From Rhodobacteraceae bacterium XHP0102 (GTDB lineage: Bacteria; Pseudomonadota; Alphaproteobacteria; Rhodobacterales; Rhodobacteraceae), in contig JAOWLD010000001.1 of NCBI GenBank assembly GCA_025751475.1, positions 868,001-932,000 of the forward strand: a stretch of 64,000 nucleotides of DNA. Reading direction: 5' to 3'. Below are positions 9,056 through 18,932 of the stretch, in pieces (position 1 is the stretch's first letter; each line of letters starts with the position of its first letter). The position numbers and the translations under genes are program-made. The notes under the pieces were generated by a model. It did not search any database. It saw only the letters and a program-made list of their open reading frames with translations, and was not told where the DNA came from.

Positions 9056-10708
9056 ATGACAATTATGCCTGAAATTAACCCCAACGATATCCTTGGCATT
9101 GATAAGGATTGGTGGCGTGGCGCGGTGATTTATCAGATTTACCCGCGCAGCTATCAAGACAGCAATGATGATGGCATCGGCGATTTGGCGGGGATCATTC
9201 ACCGCCTTGACCATATCGCCAGCCTTGGGGTGGACGCGATTTGGATTTCGCCGTTCTTTAAATCGCCCATGCTTGATTTTGGTTATGATGTCTCGGATTA
9301 CCGCGATGTTGACCCGATGTTTGGCACATTGAGCGATTTTGATGCGCTCATTGAAAAGGCGCATCGTCTGGGGTTGAAGGTCTTGATTGATTTGGTGCTG
9401 TCGCACAGCTCGGATCAGCATCCATGGTTTGTCGAAAGCCGCGAGAACCGCGACAATCCAAAAGCAGATTGGTATGTTTGGGCCGATGCCAAGCCAGATG
9501 GCAGCCCGCCCAACAACTGGCTGTCGATCTTTGGCGGCAGTGCATGGGAATGGTCGCCCGAGCGGATGCAGTATTACCTGCACAATTTTCTTGTCGCGCA
9601 GCCAGATTTGAACCTGCATAACCCAGATGTGCAAGATGCGCTTTTGGATGTGTGCCGCTTTTGGTTGGATCGGGGGGTTGATGGGTTCCGTCTGGATACG
9701 ATCAATTTCTATTTCCATGACCGCAAATTGCGCGACAATCCCGCCCTGTCGCCAGAGCGGCGCAATTTCACCATTGCGCCCGAGGTGAACCCCTATAATT
9801 GGCAAGATCACCTCTATGATAAAAACCAACCCGAAAACCTAGATTTCCTGCGCCGTATGCGCGCGGTGATGGATGAATATCCCGCCGCCACCGCCGTGGG
9901 CGAGGTGGGCGATGCGCAATATGGCCTTGAGATACAGGCGCAATACACCTCAGGCGGTGATAAGGTGCATATGTGCTACAGCTTTGATTTTCTTTCGGGC
10001 CAGACCCCAAGCGCCGAGGTCGTGGGGGCGGTGATCGGCAAGCAGGAGGCCAGCATTGGCGATGGCTGGGCCTGTTGGGCCTTTTCCAACCATGATGTGG
10101 TGCGCCATCCAACCCGTTGGAATTTGGACGAGGCAGGGCAGCGCGTCTTTACCGCGCTGTTGATGTCTTTGCGCGGCTCGGTTTGCCTCTATCAAGGCGA
10201 AGAATTAGGGCTGACCGAGGCCTATGTCGCCTTCGAGGATTTGCAGGATCCTTATGGCATCCGTTTCTGGCCAAAATTCAAGGGTCGGGATGGCTGCCGC
10301 ACCCCGATGCCTTGGGTCAGCGACAATCACAATGGCGGCTTCAGTCAAGGTAAGCCATGGCTGCCTGTGGCGGTGGAGCATCTCAACCGCTCGGTCGAGG
10401 CACAAAGCCGCGCTGATGACAGTATGTTGGATTTTTATCGCCAGATCATTGCCCTGCGCAAATCCTTGCCCGAATTGGTGAAGGGGGATTTTGAATTTGT
10501 GACCCATGCCGATGGTGTCGTTGGCTTTTGGCGCGGGGGTGCGGCGCGTGCGGTGCTGTGCGTCTTTAACCTCTCTGGAGAGACGCGCAGATTAACCCTG
10601 CCCGAAGGCGAATATGCGGAAATCGCGGCACCATTCACCGCCACGGTGGCAGCAGGAAAACTGACATTGCCGCCCTACCAAGCATGGTTTGGGGCACGCG
10701 CGCGCTGA
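9056..10708 (+). CDS. aglA: GH13 alpha-glucosidase
   Basis: A 550-residue cytoplasmic alpha-amylase-family enzyme. The barrel opens with WWRGAVIYQIYPRSYQD. The catalytic nucleophile Asp is in GFRLDTINF, the acid/base Glu in AVGEVGD, and the transition-state Asp in FSNHDVVR. The C-terminal beta domain is short. It should hydrolyse imported alpha-glucosides (maltose, sucrose or trehalose) to glucose and a second sugar. It is embedded between permease and ATPase genes as in the agl operon of rhizobia. Two close ATGs (9056, 9065) are possible starts and no strong ribosome-binding site distinguishes them. Confidence 0.92.
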   Translation: MTIMPEINPNDILGIDKDWWRGAVIYQIYPRSYQDSNDDGIGDLAGIIHRLDHIASLGVDAIWISPFFKSPMLDFGYDVSDYRDVDPMFGTLSDFDALIEKAHRLGLKVLIDLVLSHSSDQHPWFVESRENRDNPKADWYVWADAKPDGSPPNNWLSIFGGSAWEWSPERMQYYLHNFLVAQPDLNLHNPDVQDALLDVCRFWLDRGVDGFRLDTINFYFHDRKLRDNPALSPERRNFTIAPEVNPYNWQDHLYDKNQPENLDFLRRMRAVMDEYPAATAVGEVGDAQYGLEIQAQYTSGGDKVHMCYSFDFLSGQTPSAEVVGAVIGKQEASIGDGWACWAFSNHDVVRHPTRWNLDEAGQRVFTALLMSLRGSVCLYQGEELGLTEAYVAFEDLQDPYGIRFWPKFKGRDGCRTPMPWVSDNHNGGFSQGKPWLPVAVEHLNRSVEAQSRADDSMLDFYRQIIALRKSLPELVKGDFEFVTHADGVVGFWRGGAARAVLCVFNLSGETRRLTLPEGEYAEIAAPFTATVAAGKLTLPPYQAWFGARAR

Positions 10709-10737
10709 GGCGCGGATGAGGAAGGGGAGGCAAGGAT

Positions 10738-11871
10738 ATGACCGATTTGAAACTGAGTGCTGTTGAAAAGGCCTATGGCAAGGTCAAGGTGCTGTCCGAT
10801 ATTGATCTAGAGATCAAGACGGGCGAATTGGTCGTATTCGTTGGCCCCTCTGGCTGTGGGAAATCCACGCTGTTGCGCATGATCGCGGGGCTAGAGCGGA
10901 TCACGGGTGGCACGTTGGAAATTGACGGGATGCGCGTCAATGATATGCCCCCTTCGCAGCGGGGGATTGCGATGGTGTTCCAATCCTACGCGCTTTATCC
11001 GCATATGAGCGTCTATGATAACATGGCCTTTTCCCTGCGCATTGCGGGGCAGGGCAAAGAGGCCATCGACAAGGCGGTTCGCGCCGCCGCCGAGAAATTG
11101 CAACTGGGCAGCTTGTTGGATCGCCTGCCCAAGGAATTGTCGGGCGGTCAGCGCCAGCGCGTGGCAATCGGGCGCGCCATTGTGCGCGATCCCAAGGTGT
11201 TTCTATTTGATGAGCCCTTGTCAAACCTCGATGCGGCTTTGCGCGTGGCGACCCGTCTTGAGATCGCGCAGCTCAAAGAAGCGATGCCAGAAACAACCAT
11301 GATCTATGTGACCCATGATCAGGTCGAAGCCATGACTTTGGCAAGCCGTATCGTGGTCTTGGCCGGTGGCGGTATTGCGCAGGTGGGTGCGCCGCTTGAT
11401 CTATACGAGCGTCCCAATTCCACATTCGTGGCGCGCTTTATCGGCAGCCCCGCGATGAACCTCTTATCGGGCGAGGTCGTTGGCACAGGCAAAACCACCA
11501 AGATCCGCACCGATCAAGGCGGCGGGATCATCACAGCCGCCATCCCGACCCAAAAAGGCGATGTAGGGATGCAAGTCGAGATCGGGATCCGTCCCGAAGA
11601 TTTTACCCCCGCAGATGGGGCTGATTTCGCCTTTGAGGGGCGTGTTGGTATCACCGAGGCGCTTGGCGAAGTGACGCTGCTTTATTTTGACGCGAAAAGC
11701 AGCACCGGCGATGATCCCGTGATTGCAAAACTTTCGGGTATCCACCCTTCGATGCGGGGGGAAGTGCTGCGACTGGGTGCAGCACCTGAGAAAATTCACC
11801 TGTTCCAAAAGGGTGTTTCACTTCTATATCGCGGCGAAAAGGTGTTTTTGCCGAATGTCGCGCCGCATTGA
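10738..11871 (+). CDS. aglK: Alpha-glucoside ABC transporter, ATP-binding protein
   Basis: A 377-residue MalK/UgpC-type ATPase with Walker A GPSGCGKST (about residue 37), Q-loop FQSYALYPH, signature LSGGQRQRV, Walker B VFLFDEPLSNLD, and the H-loop in VTHDQVEAMT. A C-terminal TOBE-like regulatory domain follows. It energises transport through AglFG. It is the last gene of aglEFGAK, with edd beginning 71 bp downstream behind its own palindrome, so edd may have its own promoter. Confidence 0.93.
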   Translation: MTDLKLSAVEKAYGKVKVLSDIDLEIKTGELVVFVGPSGCGKSTLLRMIAGLERITGGTLEIDGMRVNDMPPSQRGIAMVFQSYALYPHMSVYDNMAFSLRIAGQGKEAIDKAVRAAAEKLQLGSLLDRLPKELSGGQRQRVAIGRAIVRDPKVFLFDEPLSNLDAALRVATRLEIAQLKEAMPETTMIYVTHDQVEAMTLASRIVVLAGGGIAQVGAPLDLYERPNSTFVARFIGSPAMNLLSGEVVGTGKTTKIRTDQGGGIITAAIPTQKGDVGMQVEIGIRPEDFTPADGADFAFEGRVGITEALGEVTLLYFDAKSSTGDDPVIAKLSGIHPSMRGEVLRLGAAPEKIHLFQKGVSLLYRGEKVFLPNVAPH

Positions 11872-11892
11872 GTGCGATTTCCCTCTGGCATA

Positions 11893-11904
11893 GTTAGCGC
11901 TAAC
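11893..11904. promoter_or_regulatory. Palindromic operator-like site before edd
   Basis: GTTAGCGCTAAC is a perfect 12-bp palindrome in the aglK-edd gap. A TATTAT hexamer (11906-11911) follows immediately and could be a -10 element, which would place the palindrome in the spacer of the promoter as expected for repression. It is LacI-family-like (central CG) but its flanks differ from the two agl palindromes, so a different regulator may be involved. Confidence 0.5.
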
Positions 11905-11942
11905 ATATTATAGCAAACCCCAGAAGATGGAGGTTTGTGTCG

Positions 11943-13748
11943 ATGTCCCTTGATCCCCGTATCGAAGCCGTCACCGCGCGGATTGTGGCGCGCTCGCAAG
12001 GGCCGCGTCAGACCTATTTGGATCGAATGCGTGCCGCCGCAGCAGATGGCCCGCGCCGTGCACATTTGACCTGTGGCAATCAGGCCCATGCCTATGCCGC
12101 GATGGAGGGGGACAAGGACCCTCTGGTCGCGGCCCGTGCGCCGAACCTTGGCATCGTGACCGCCTATAATGATATGCTCTCGGCGCATAAGCCCTTCGAG
12201 AGTTTCCCCGAACGGATCAAGCAAGCCGCGCGCGCCAATGGGGCAACCGCGCAAGTTGCAGGCGGGGTGCCTGCCATGTGCGATGGCGTGACCCAAGGGC
12301 AGGTGGGGATGGAGTTGAGCCTGTTTTCGCGCGATGTGATCGCCTTGGCGGCGGGTGTTGCCCTCAGCCACAACACCTTTGACGCGGCCATTTATCTGGG
12401 CGTATGCGACAAAATCGTGCCGGGGTTGGTGATTGCAGCGGCGACATTTGGCTATTTGCCTTCGATTTTCCTGCCCGCAGGGCCGATGACCAGCGGCCTG
12501 CCCAATGATGAAAAAGCCAAAGTGCGCCAACAATTTGCCGCAGGGGAAGTCGGGCGCGAAGAATTGATGAAGGCCGAGATGGCCTCCTATCATGGGCCAG
12601 GCACCTGCACCTTTTATGGCACGGCCAATTCCAACCAAATGCTGATGGAATTTATGGGCCTGCATTTGCCAGGCGCCAGCTTCGTGAACCCGCACACGCC
12701 CTTGCGCGATGCGCTGACCGATGCAGGGGTGGCGCAAGTGGCCAAAATCACCGCGCTTGGGGATCAGTATCGCCCCGTTTGCGATATTCTGGATGAAAAG
12801 GCCTTTGTGAATGGTCTTGTGGGGTTGATGGCCACGGGCGGGTCGACCAATTTGGTGATCCATTTGGTCGCGATGGCCCGCGCGGCAGGCGTGATCCTAG
12901 AGCCGCAGGATTTCGCAGATATCTCCGCCGCAACGCCGCTGATGGCGCGGGTCTATCCCAATGGTTTGGCCGATGTGAATCATTTCCACGCGGCAGGCGG
13001 TTTGGGTTTTATGATCGGTGAATTGCTCGATGCGGGGTTGTTGCACCCCGACACCCAGACCGTGATGGGGCAGGGTTTGGCCCATTACACACAAGAGCCA
13101 AAATTGGACGAGGGCGGGGTGATGTATCACGAAGGGCCAAAAACCACGCTGAACGAAAAAATCCTGCGGCCTGTGGAGGATGCCTTTCAAACCACGGGCG
13201 GGCTTGTGGCGCTGAAGGGAAATCTGGGCGAGGGCGTGATGAAAGTGTCCGCTGTCGCGCCAGAGCGCCATATCATCGAAGCGCCTGCCGCGATTTTCGA
13301 GGATCAAGCCGCAGTCAAAGCCGCGTTTCAGGCAGGCGATTTGAACCGCGATGTTGTGGTTGTGGTCCGTTTCCAAGGGCCAAAGGCCAATGGGATGCCT
13401 GAATTGCACAATCTGACCCCGATTTTGGCGGTGTTGCAGGATCGCGGCCATAAGGTGGCCTTGGTGACCGATGGCCGTATGTCGGGCGCATCGGGCAAGG
13501 TGCCTGCCGCAATCCATGTCAGCCCGGAGGCGGTGGATGGCGGTTGGCTTGCACGGTTGCAGGATGGCGATATGATCCGTGTGGATGCCGCATCGGGCGT
13601 GCTGGAGGCCTTGGTGCCTGATCTGGCCACACGTGCTGCCGCCACACCTGATCTGAGCGCCAATGGCCACGGGATTGGCCGCGAATTGTTTGACATTTTC
13701 CGCGCCCATGCGGGCCCCGCCTCAAGCGGGGCAGGGGTTGTGGTGTAA
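11943..13748 (+). CDS. edd: 6-phosphogluconate dehydratase (Entner-Doudoroff)
   Basis: A 601-residue protein of the IlvD/Edd family. It dehydrates 6-phosphogluconate to 2-keto-3-deoxy-6-phosphogluconate using an Fe-S cluster. Family landmarks include [23 protein letters not shown] and [10 protein letters not shown], with the cysteines expected to ligate the cluster. The track of the frame opens at a GTG (11937), but the ATG at 11943 lies nine bases after GGAGG and is the better start. It is followed 18 bp later by eda, making the standard edd-eda pair. Confidence 0.94.
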   Translation: MSLDPRIEAVTARIVARSQGPRQTYLDRMRAAAADGPRRAHLTCGNQAHAYAAMEGDKDPLVAARAPNLGIVTAYNDMLSAHKPFESFPERIKQAARANGATAQVAGGVPAMCDGVTQGQVGMELSLFSRDVIALAAGVALSHNTFDAAIYLGVCDKIVPGLVIAAATFGYLPSIFLPAGPMTSGLPNDEKAKVRQQFAAGEVGREELMKAEMASYHGPGTCTFYGTANSNQMLMEFMGLHLPGASFVNPHTPLRDALTDAGVAQVAKITALGDQYRPVCDILDEKAFVNGLVGLMATGGSTNLVIHLVAMARAAGVILEPQDFADISAATPLMARVYPNGLADVNHFHAAGGLGFMIGELLDAGLLHPDTQTVMGQGLAHYTQEPKLDEGGVMYHEGPKTTLNEKILRPVEDAFQTTGGLVALKGNLGEGVMKVSAVAPERHIIEAPAAIFEDQAAVKAAFQAGDLNRDVVVVVRFQGPKANGMPELHNLTPILAVLQDRGHKVALVTDGRMSGASGKVPAAIHVSPEAVDGGWLARLQDGDMIRVDAASGVLEALVPDLATRAAATPDLSANGHGIGRELFDIFRAHAGPASSGAGVVV

Positions 13749-13766
13749 GAAAGGAAAAGGGGTCAC

Positions 13767-14408
13767 ATGACACCGCAAGAGCAATCCAAATTTGCGCGTG
13801 GCCTTGCGGCCCACGCGCCGATTATTCCTGTTTTGGTGATCGAGGATATCGCCCATGCGGTGCCGCTGGCCCGTGCCTTGGTTGCGGGCGGCTTGCCCGT
13901 CTTGGAGGTCACTTTGCGCAGCGACTGCGCGCTTGATGCCATTGCCGCCATGTCCGAGGTGGAGGGGGGCATTGTGGGCGCAGGCACGATCCTGACCCCC
14001 GCCGATATGAAGGCAGCCAAAGCCGCTGGCGCGCAATTCGCGGTCAGTCCTGGTGCCACGCCGCGCGTGATTGCGGCGGCCAGTGCCGAGGCGCTGCCGC
14101 TTCTGCCAGGCGCGGTGACGGCGTCTGAGGTGATGGCGCTGTATGAGCAAGGCTATGATATGCTCAAATTCTTTCCCGCCGAGGCGGCAGGCGGGGCCAA
14201 TGCGATAAAATCCATTGGTGGACCTATTCCTCAAGTGGCCTTTTGTCCCACCGGCGGGGTTAGCCTTGCCAATGCGCCAAGCTATCTGAGCCTGCCCAAT
14301 GTCTTGTGTGCGGGTGGCTCATGGGTCGCGCCCAAATCCGCAATGGCGGCGGGTGATTGGGAGGCGATCACCAGACTGGCACAAGAGGCCGCAGCCCTGT
14401 CGCGTTAG
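13767..14408 (+). CDS. eda: KDPG aldolase (2-keto-3-deoxy-6-phosphogluconate aldolase)
   Basis: A 213-residue class I aldolase. The catalytic Glu lies in LEVTLR (about residue 50) and the Schiff-base Lys in [12 protein letters not shown] (about residue 135). It splits KDPG to pyruvate and glyceraldehyde 3-phosphate and may also act on 4-hydroxy-2-oxoglutarate. It is the second gene of edd-eda, and its stop overlaps the 3' end of the convergent YjbR-like gene by 4 bp. Confidence 0.94.
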   Translation: MTPQEQSKFARGLAAHAPIIPVLVIEDIAHAVPLARALVAGGLPVLEVTLRSDCALDAIAAMSEVEGGIVGAGTILTPADMKAAKAAGAQFAVSPGATPRVIAAASAEALPLLPGAVTASEVMALYEQGYDMLKFFPAEAAGGANAIKSIGGPIPQVAFCPTGGVSLANAPSYLSLPNVLCAGGSWVAPKSAMAAGDWEAITRLAQEAAALSR

Positions 14409-14773
14409 CCCAAGAATTTCGCCTCATCAAATGGCGGAAGGCTGGCTTGCTGATTGGCGTTTAATCCTGCACGGACCTGTGCATAGCTGCGCGTGATATA
14501 GCGGCGCAGTTCATAGGGTGTGGTGTTTTCCCATTGCAACATCACCCACCCCCCGCTTTTGAGATAGGGGGCGGAAACAGCCTTTCCCGCTTGTATCATT
14601 TTCTGCGCCTCTGTCGCCGTTTCCGCGCGTAGTGAGACACCTGTGCTGCCCCGAGTGTAAGCTGCAAACATTTTTTCGGCCACAGTCCACACATACATAT
14701 CTGGGCCGAACGGTTCAGACAGGCGCGCACCAGGCAGAGATTTGCAATGGCGCTCCACAAAATCTTCGAACAT
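14405..14773 (-). CDS. MmcQ/YjbR family protein
   Basis: A 122-residue protein of the MmcQ/YjbR (DUF419) family, which has a CyaY-like fold and is annotated as DNA-binding in some members. The sequence shows the family's usual opening with acidic and aromatic residues (GPDMYVWTVAEKMFAAY) and a C-terminal tyrosine-rich helix region (YELRRYITRSYAQV). No metal site or clear catalytic residue is evident. The cellular role is unknown. It is a single gene, convergent with eda and divergent from cysS. Confidence 0.75.
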   Translation of the reverse strand: MFEDFVERHCKSLPGARLSEPFGPDMYVWTVAEKMFAAYTRGSTGVSLRAETATEAQKMIQAGKAVSAPYLKSGGWVMLQWENTTPYELRRYITRSYAQVRAGLNANQQASLPPFDEAKFLG

Positions 14774-14940
14774 GGCCCCAAAATGTGGATTTTGATATCG
14801 AATGCAAGGAAATTATGCAGTCCGCTGCTGCAATGCTGGATCTATAGGCTTTGGCGCAACGCGGATTGGGATATTTGCAATTCCAAAACAAACTGATAGG
14901 TCAAAGACGCAAAAACGGGGCGCAAAAAACGGGACGGCTC

Positions 14941-16410
14941 ATGGCCAAGATCAAGCTCAGAAATTCAATGTCCCGCAAGGTGGAGGATTTTGTGCCGATT
15001 GATCCGCACAACATTCGCCTCTATCTCTGCGGCCCCACGGTTTATGACCGCGCCCATTTGGGCAATGCCCGCCCTGCGATTGTGTTTGATGTGCTCTATC
15101 GGCTGCTCTGCCATGAATATGGCGAGGATCACGTCACCTATGTGCGCAATTTCACCGATGTGGATGACAAGATCAACGCGAAGGCCCGTGAAACAGGGCG
15201 CAGCATTGCCGAAATCACCGAGGAAACCATCGGCTGGTATCATGAAGATATGGATGCGCTTGGCATTTTGCGCCCCACGCATGAGCCGCGCGCAACCGAA
15301 TATATCGACCAGATGATCGCGATGATTGAGGGGTTGATTGAAAAGGGCCATGCCTATGCGGCCGAGGGCCATGTGCTGTTCTCAGTGGCAAGCTACCCTG
15401 CATATGGCCGCCTGTCGGGGCGGTCGGTGGACGATATGATCGCAGGCGCGCGGGTCGAGGTGGCGCCTTATAAGCGCGATGCGATGGATTTCGTGCTGTG
15501 GAAACCATCCGATGCGGATACGCCCGGATGGGACAGCCCATGGGGCTATGGCCGTCCTGGATGGCATATTGAATGTTCGGCCATGAGCCACGAATTGCTG
15601 GGCGCGCATTTCGATATTCACGGCGGCGGCAATGATCTGATGTTCCCGCATCATGAGAATGAGATCGCGCAAAGCTGCTGCGCGCATGAAGGCGCGGGGT
15701 TTGCCAATATCTGGCTGCACAATGAGATGTTGCAGGTCGAGGGTAAGAAGATGTCCAAATCCTTGGGCAATTTCTTCACCGTGCGCGATTTGCTCGACCA
15801 AGGCGTGCCAGGCGAGGTGATCCGCTATGTCATGCTGATGACGCATTATTCCAAGCCGATGGATTGGACGGAGGCAAAGGTGCGAGAAGTTAAGGTGGTG
15901 ATGCGCAAGATTGCTACGTTGCTTGCAAATGACGAGCTGAACCATCCACTTAACGCTCTGATCAAAACGCCGCCGCCGCAAGAGGTCGTTGATGTTTTGT
16001 CCAACGATTTGAATACGTCCGAAGCGCTAACTTTGATCTCGCGCTATCTGCGCCAACTGTCCGTGGTCAACCTTGCAGGCGCGTTAAATTTCTTAGGTTT
16101 TAATCTTGGGTCCATCCTTGAAAAGTATCATCCGTCCGAAACTGCGGTTTCGCAGGGCCGCTACGGGGTTGGAATTGAGTCGATCGCGCATGGTGATACG
16201 GGTTCAAGTCATCAACGAGAACTTTCACAAATAGCGGAAAAGCTTTTCAAATTGAGAAAAGTCGCCATCCAAACCAAAGACTTCTCCACCCTCGATGCCC
16301 TCAAATCCGCCCTCACCGATGCAGGTGTCGAGGTGCGGATGACCAAGGAGGGGGTGGAATTGATCCGGACCGCGCGTTTCGACCCCGCCAAGCTTGAGGG
16401 CCTGCTATGA
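14941..16410 (+). CDS. cysS: Cysteinyl-tRNA synthetase
   Basis: A 489-residue class I aminoacyl-tRNA synthetase. The nucleotide-binding HIGH equivalent is HLGN in [11 protein letters not shown], the zinc-ligand Cys/His residues lie in [14 protein letters not shown] and PHHENEIAQ, and the KMSKS loop is [10 protein letters not shown]. The frame is open back to 14851; the ATG at 14941 matches the family N terminus. The anticodon-binding C-terminal part from about 15,880 to 16,260 uses codons (ATA, AGA, CTA, CGA, GCT) that are rare in the rest of the gene, then returns to local style, which may mark a recombined segment. Confidence 0.93.
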   Translation: MAKIKLRNSMSRKVEDFVPIDPHNIRLYLCGPTVYDRAHLGNARPAIVFDVLYRLLCHEYGEDHVTYVRNFTDVDDKINAKARETGRSIAEITEETIGWYHEDMDALGILRPTHEPRATEYIDQMIAMIEGLIEKGHAYAAEGHVLFSVASYPAYGRLSGRSVDDMIAGARVEVAPYKRDAMDFVLWKPSDADTPGWDSPWGYGRPGWHIECSAMSHELLGAHFDIHGGGNDLMFPHHENEIAQSCCAHEGAGFANIWLHNEMLQVEGKKMSKSLGNFFTVRDLLDQGVPGEVIRYVMLMTHYSKPMDWTEAKVREVKVVMRKIATLLANDELNHPLNALIKTPPPQEVVDVLSNDLNTSEALTLISRYLRQLSVVNLAGALNFLGFNLGSILEKYHPSETAVSQGRYGVGIESIAHGDTGSSHQRELSQIAEKLFKLRKVAIQTKDFSTLDALKSALTDAGVEVRMTKEGVELIRTARFDPAKLEGLL

Positions 16411-16426
16411 TGTTCCGCACGACACA

Positions 16427-16511
16427 GCTTCGCGCCCGACCCGAGGGTGGGGGCGGTTTCGCCCCCGCCCTGGGGGGCGGGTCGGGGGCGAAGCGGGGTG
16501 CAGGCACCCCG
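16427..16511. repeat. Large GC-rich palindrome (REP-like, cloverleaf-capable) between cysS and cimA
   Basis: Arms 16427-16443 and 16478-16494 pair over 16 of 17 positions (single G/G mismatch at 16434/16487). They enclose a second perfect hairpin (16449-16455 with 16460-16466) and are followed at once by a third (16494-16501 with 16504-16511). The stretch is almost entirely G and C apart from the outer GCTTCGC/GCGAAGC ends. There is no T-run. The arrangement resembles dispersed palindromic repeats; copies elsewhere in the genome cannot be checked here. Confidence 0.65.
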
Positions 16512-16534
16512 CCAAGTTACCTAAGGGCACAACC

Positions 16535-18157
16535 ATGACCCGCGACCGCCTCTATATCTATGACACCACCTTGCGCGATGGGCAGCAGACCCAAGGGGTG
16601 CAATTCTCCACCCAAGACAAGCTGCGCATTGCCGCGATGCTGGATGATCTGGGGGTGGATTATATCGAAGGGGGCTGGCCCGGCGCCAACCCCACAGACA
16701 GCGCGTTTTTCGAAGCCGTGCCAGACACCCGCGCGACCATGGCGGCCTTCGGCATGACCAAACGCGCGGGCCGCTCTGCCGCCAATGACGATGTTCTGGC
16801 GGGCGTGATGAACGCGGGCACATCGGCCGTCTGTCTGGTGGGCAAGACCCATGATTTCCACGTGACCGAGGCGCTTGGGATCAGCCTTGAGGAGAACCTC
16901 GAAAACATCCGCGCCTCCATCGCCCATCTCGTGGCCGAGGGCCGCGAAGCCCTGTTTGACGCCGAACATTTCTTTGATGGCTATAAGGCCAATCCCGATT
17001 ACGCATTGGCCGCCATTCATGCCGCGCAGGCGGCGGGCGCGCGGTGGATCGTGCTTTGTGACACCAATGGCGGCACCTTGCCTGAGGAGATTGGCCAGAT
17101 CACGCGGGCGGTTATTGCTTCGGGCGTGGCGGGGGATCGTTTGGGGATTCACACCCATAATGACACGGAAACCGCCGTTGCGGGCAGTTTGGCCGCTGTG
17201 GATGCGGGCGCGCGCCATATTCAAGGCACGCTCAATGGTCTGGGCGAGCGCTGCGGGAACGCGAACCTGACCACGCTGATTGCAACGCTGTTGTTGAAGG
17301 AACCATACCGCAGTCGCTATCATATCGGGGTCACGGCCGAGGGGTTGCAGGGGTTGACCCGTGCCTCACGCTTGCTTGATGAAATTCTCAACCGCGTGCC
17401 ACAGCGCCAAGCCCCTTATGTGGGCAGCTCTGCCTTTGCACATAAGGCAGGTTTGCACGCTTCGGCCATCCTGAAAAACCCCTCCACCTATGAGCACATC
17501 TTGCCCGAACAGGTCGGCAATGCACGGGTGATCCCGATGTCCAACCAAGCAGGGCAATCCAATCTGCGCCGCCGCCTGAGCGAGGCGGGGATCATGGTGG
17601 CCGATGGCGATCCTGCGCTTGGCGCGATCTTGGAGGAAATCAAAACCCGCGAGGCGGCAGGCTATTCCTATGATACGGCGCAGGCCAGTTTCGAGTTGCT
17701 TGCGCGCCGCGCCCTTGGCCAGATGCCCCGCTTTTTCGAGGTGAAACGCTATCGCGTCACGGTGGAGCGGCGCAAAAACAAATATAATGAGATGGTCAGC
17801 CTCTCTGAGGCGGTGGTGGTTGTCAAAATTGGTGATCTGAAAATGCTCTCCGTGTCCGAAAGCATGGATGAAACAGGATCAGATCGCGGCCCTGTAAATG
17901 CGCTCTCCAAAGCCTTGGCCAAGGATTTGGGGCCGTATCAGAAATATATCGACACGATCCGTCTGGTCGATTTCAAGGTGCGGATCACCCAAGGCGGCAC
18001 CGAGGCCGTCACGCGGGTCATTATCGACAGCGAGGATGACACGGGGCGGCGTTGGTCGACCGTGGGGGTTTCGGCCAATATCGTGGATGCAAGTTTCGAG
18101 GCGCTTTTGGATGCAGTGACATGGAAGCTGATCCAAGATGGGGCACCTGCATCATGA
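16535..18157 (+). CDS. cimA: (R)-citramalate synthase / alpha-isopropylmalate synthase family
   Basis: A 540-residue HMGL-like TIM-barrel enzyme with a C-terminal LeuA regulatory domain. Landmarks are the catalytic start YDTTLRDGQQTQGV, the metal-binding HTHNDTETAVA and GLGERCGNANL. The length and opening sequence match citramalate synthase (pyruvate plus acetyl-CoA, leading to 2-oxobutyrate and isoleucine) rather than LeuA. The ATG at 16535 has AAGGG seven bases upstream; the longer open frame back to 16394 runs through the palindrome and is not used. Its stop overlaps the next start (ATGA). Confidence 0.88.
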   Translation: MTRDRLYIYDTTLRDGQQTQGVQFSTQDKLRIAAMLDDLGVDYIEGGWPGANPTDSAFFEAVPDTRATMAAFGMTKRAGRSAANDDVLAGVMNAGTSAVCLVGKTHDFHVTEALGISLEENLENIRASIAHLVAEGREALFDAEHFFDGYKANPDYALAAIHAAQAAGARWIVLCDTNGGTLPEEIGQITRAVIASGVAGDRLGIHTHNDTETAVAGSLAAVDAGARHIQGTLNGLGERCGNANLTTLIATLLLKEPYRSRYHIGVTAEGLQGLTRASRLLDEILNRVPQRQAPYVGSSAFAHKAGLHASAILKNPSTYEHILPEQVGNARVIPMSNQAGQSNLRRRLSEAGIMVADGDPALGAILEEIKTREAAGYSYDTAQASFELLARRALGQMPRFFEVKRYRVTVERRKNKYNEMVSLSEAVVVVKIGDLKMLSVSESMDETGSDRGPVNALSKALAKDLGPYQKYIDTIRLVDFKVRITQGGTEAVTRVIIDSEDDTGRRWSTVGVSANIVDASFEALLDAVTWKLIQDGAPAS

Positions 18158-18930
18158 GCCCAGATTTGGCGCGGCTTGGTGACTTTGTCGCGCGCGGTGA
18201 TCCTGAGCGGTTCTTGGCGGTGATGGCTGCCCCCGTATCGCTGCGCGCGCGCCTGTTTGCGATTTATGCGGTCAATCTGGAAATCGCGCGCGCGCCCTAT
18301 GCCTCGCCCGAGCCGCTTGTGGCGCAGATGCGGCTGCAATTTTGGGCCGATCTGGCCGATGCCTTGCGCGAGGGGCGCGCGCTGCCTGCGCATGAATGGG
18401 CCGCCCCGCTTGCGGCAAGCCTGCCTGCCGATGATGCGGGGCTTTTGTCCGATCTGGTGGCTGCACGAATGCGTGACACAACCAAGACAGGCTTTGCCAG
18501 CGAAGCGGATTTCATCGCCTATATCGAAGCCACGGGGGGTGGCCTTTTGTGGATGGCCGCGCGCAGTTTGGGGGCGGACCCGATGTTTGAGCCTGCCTTG
18601 CGTGCCATGGGGTGGGCGATGGGGCTGGCCAATTATCTGCGCGCCATTCCCGCGCTCGAGCAGATGGGGCGCGTGCCCCTTTTCGATGGCAGGCCCGCCA
18701 CGCTGGCACATTTGGCGCGTTTGGGCTTGGGCAAAATCCGCGCGGCGCGGATCGAGCGCGGCTTGCTGCCGCCCGCGCTTGTGCCCGCGCTCTACCCTGC
18801 GTGGCTGGCCGAGCCGATTTTGAAACGGGTGGTCGCCGATCCTGCACGGGTGGCGCAAGGCCGCCTTGACCCCTCCGAGGCGGGCAAGCGCCTGCGCTTG
18901 GCATATGTGGCCGCAACAGGGCGTTGGTAG
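18154..18930 (+). CDS. Squalene/phytoene synthase-fold protein, probably non-catalytic (NDUFAF6-like)
   Basis: A 258-residue protein of the squalene/phytoene synthase superfamily, recognisable from the FAIYAVNLEIAR helix near residue 33 and AMGLANYLRAIP near residue 160. The two Asp-rich motifs that bind prenyl-diphosphate magnesium in true synthases (DxxxD in each half) are not present at those places. That fits the C8orf38/NDUFAF6-like branch, implicated in respiratory complex I assembly, better than a carotenoid enzyme. It is translationally coupled to cimA (4-bp overlap). Function here is inference. Confidence 0.65.
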   Translation: MSPDLARLGDFVARGDPERFLAVMAAPVSLRARLFAIYAVNLEIARAPYASPEPLVAQMRLQFWADLADALREGRALPAHEWAAPLAASLPADDAGLLSDLVAARMRDTTKTGFASEADFIAYIEATGGGLLWMAARSLGADPMFEPALRAMGWAMGLANYLRAIPALEQMGRVPLFDGRPATLAHLARLGLGKIRAARIERGLLPPALVPALYPAWLAEPILKRVVADPARVAQGRLDPSEAGKRLRLAYVAATGRW

Positions 18931-18932
18931 GG

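Noticed and set aside
18154-18930. Phytoene synthase of a carotenoid cluster
   Set aside because: Catalytic Asp motifs are missing and no other crt genes are nearby.
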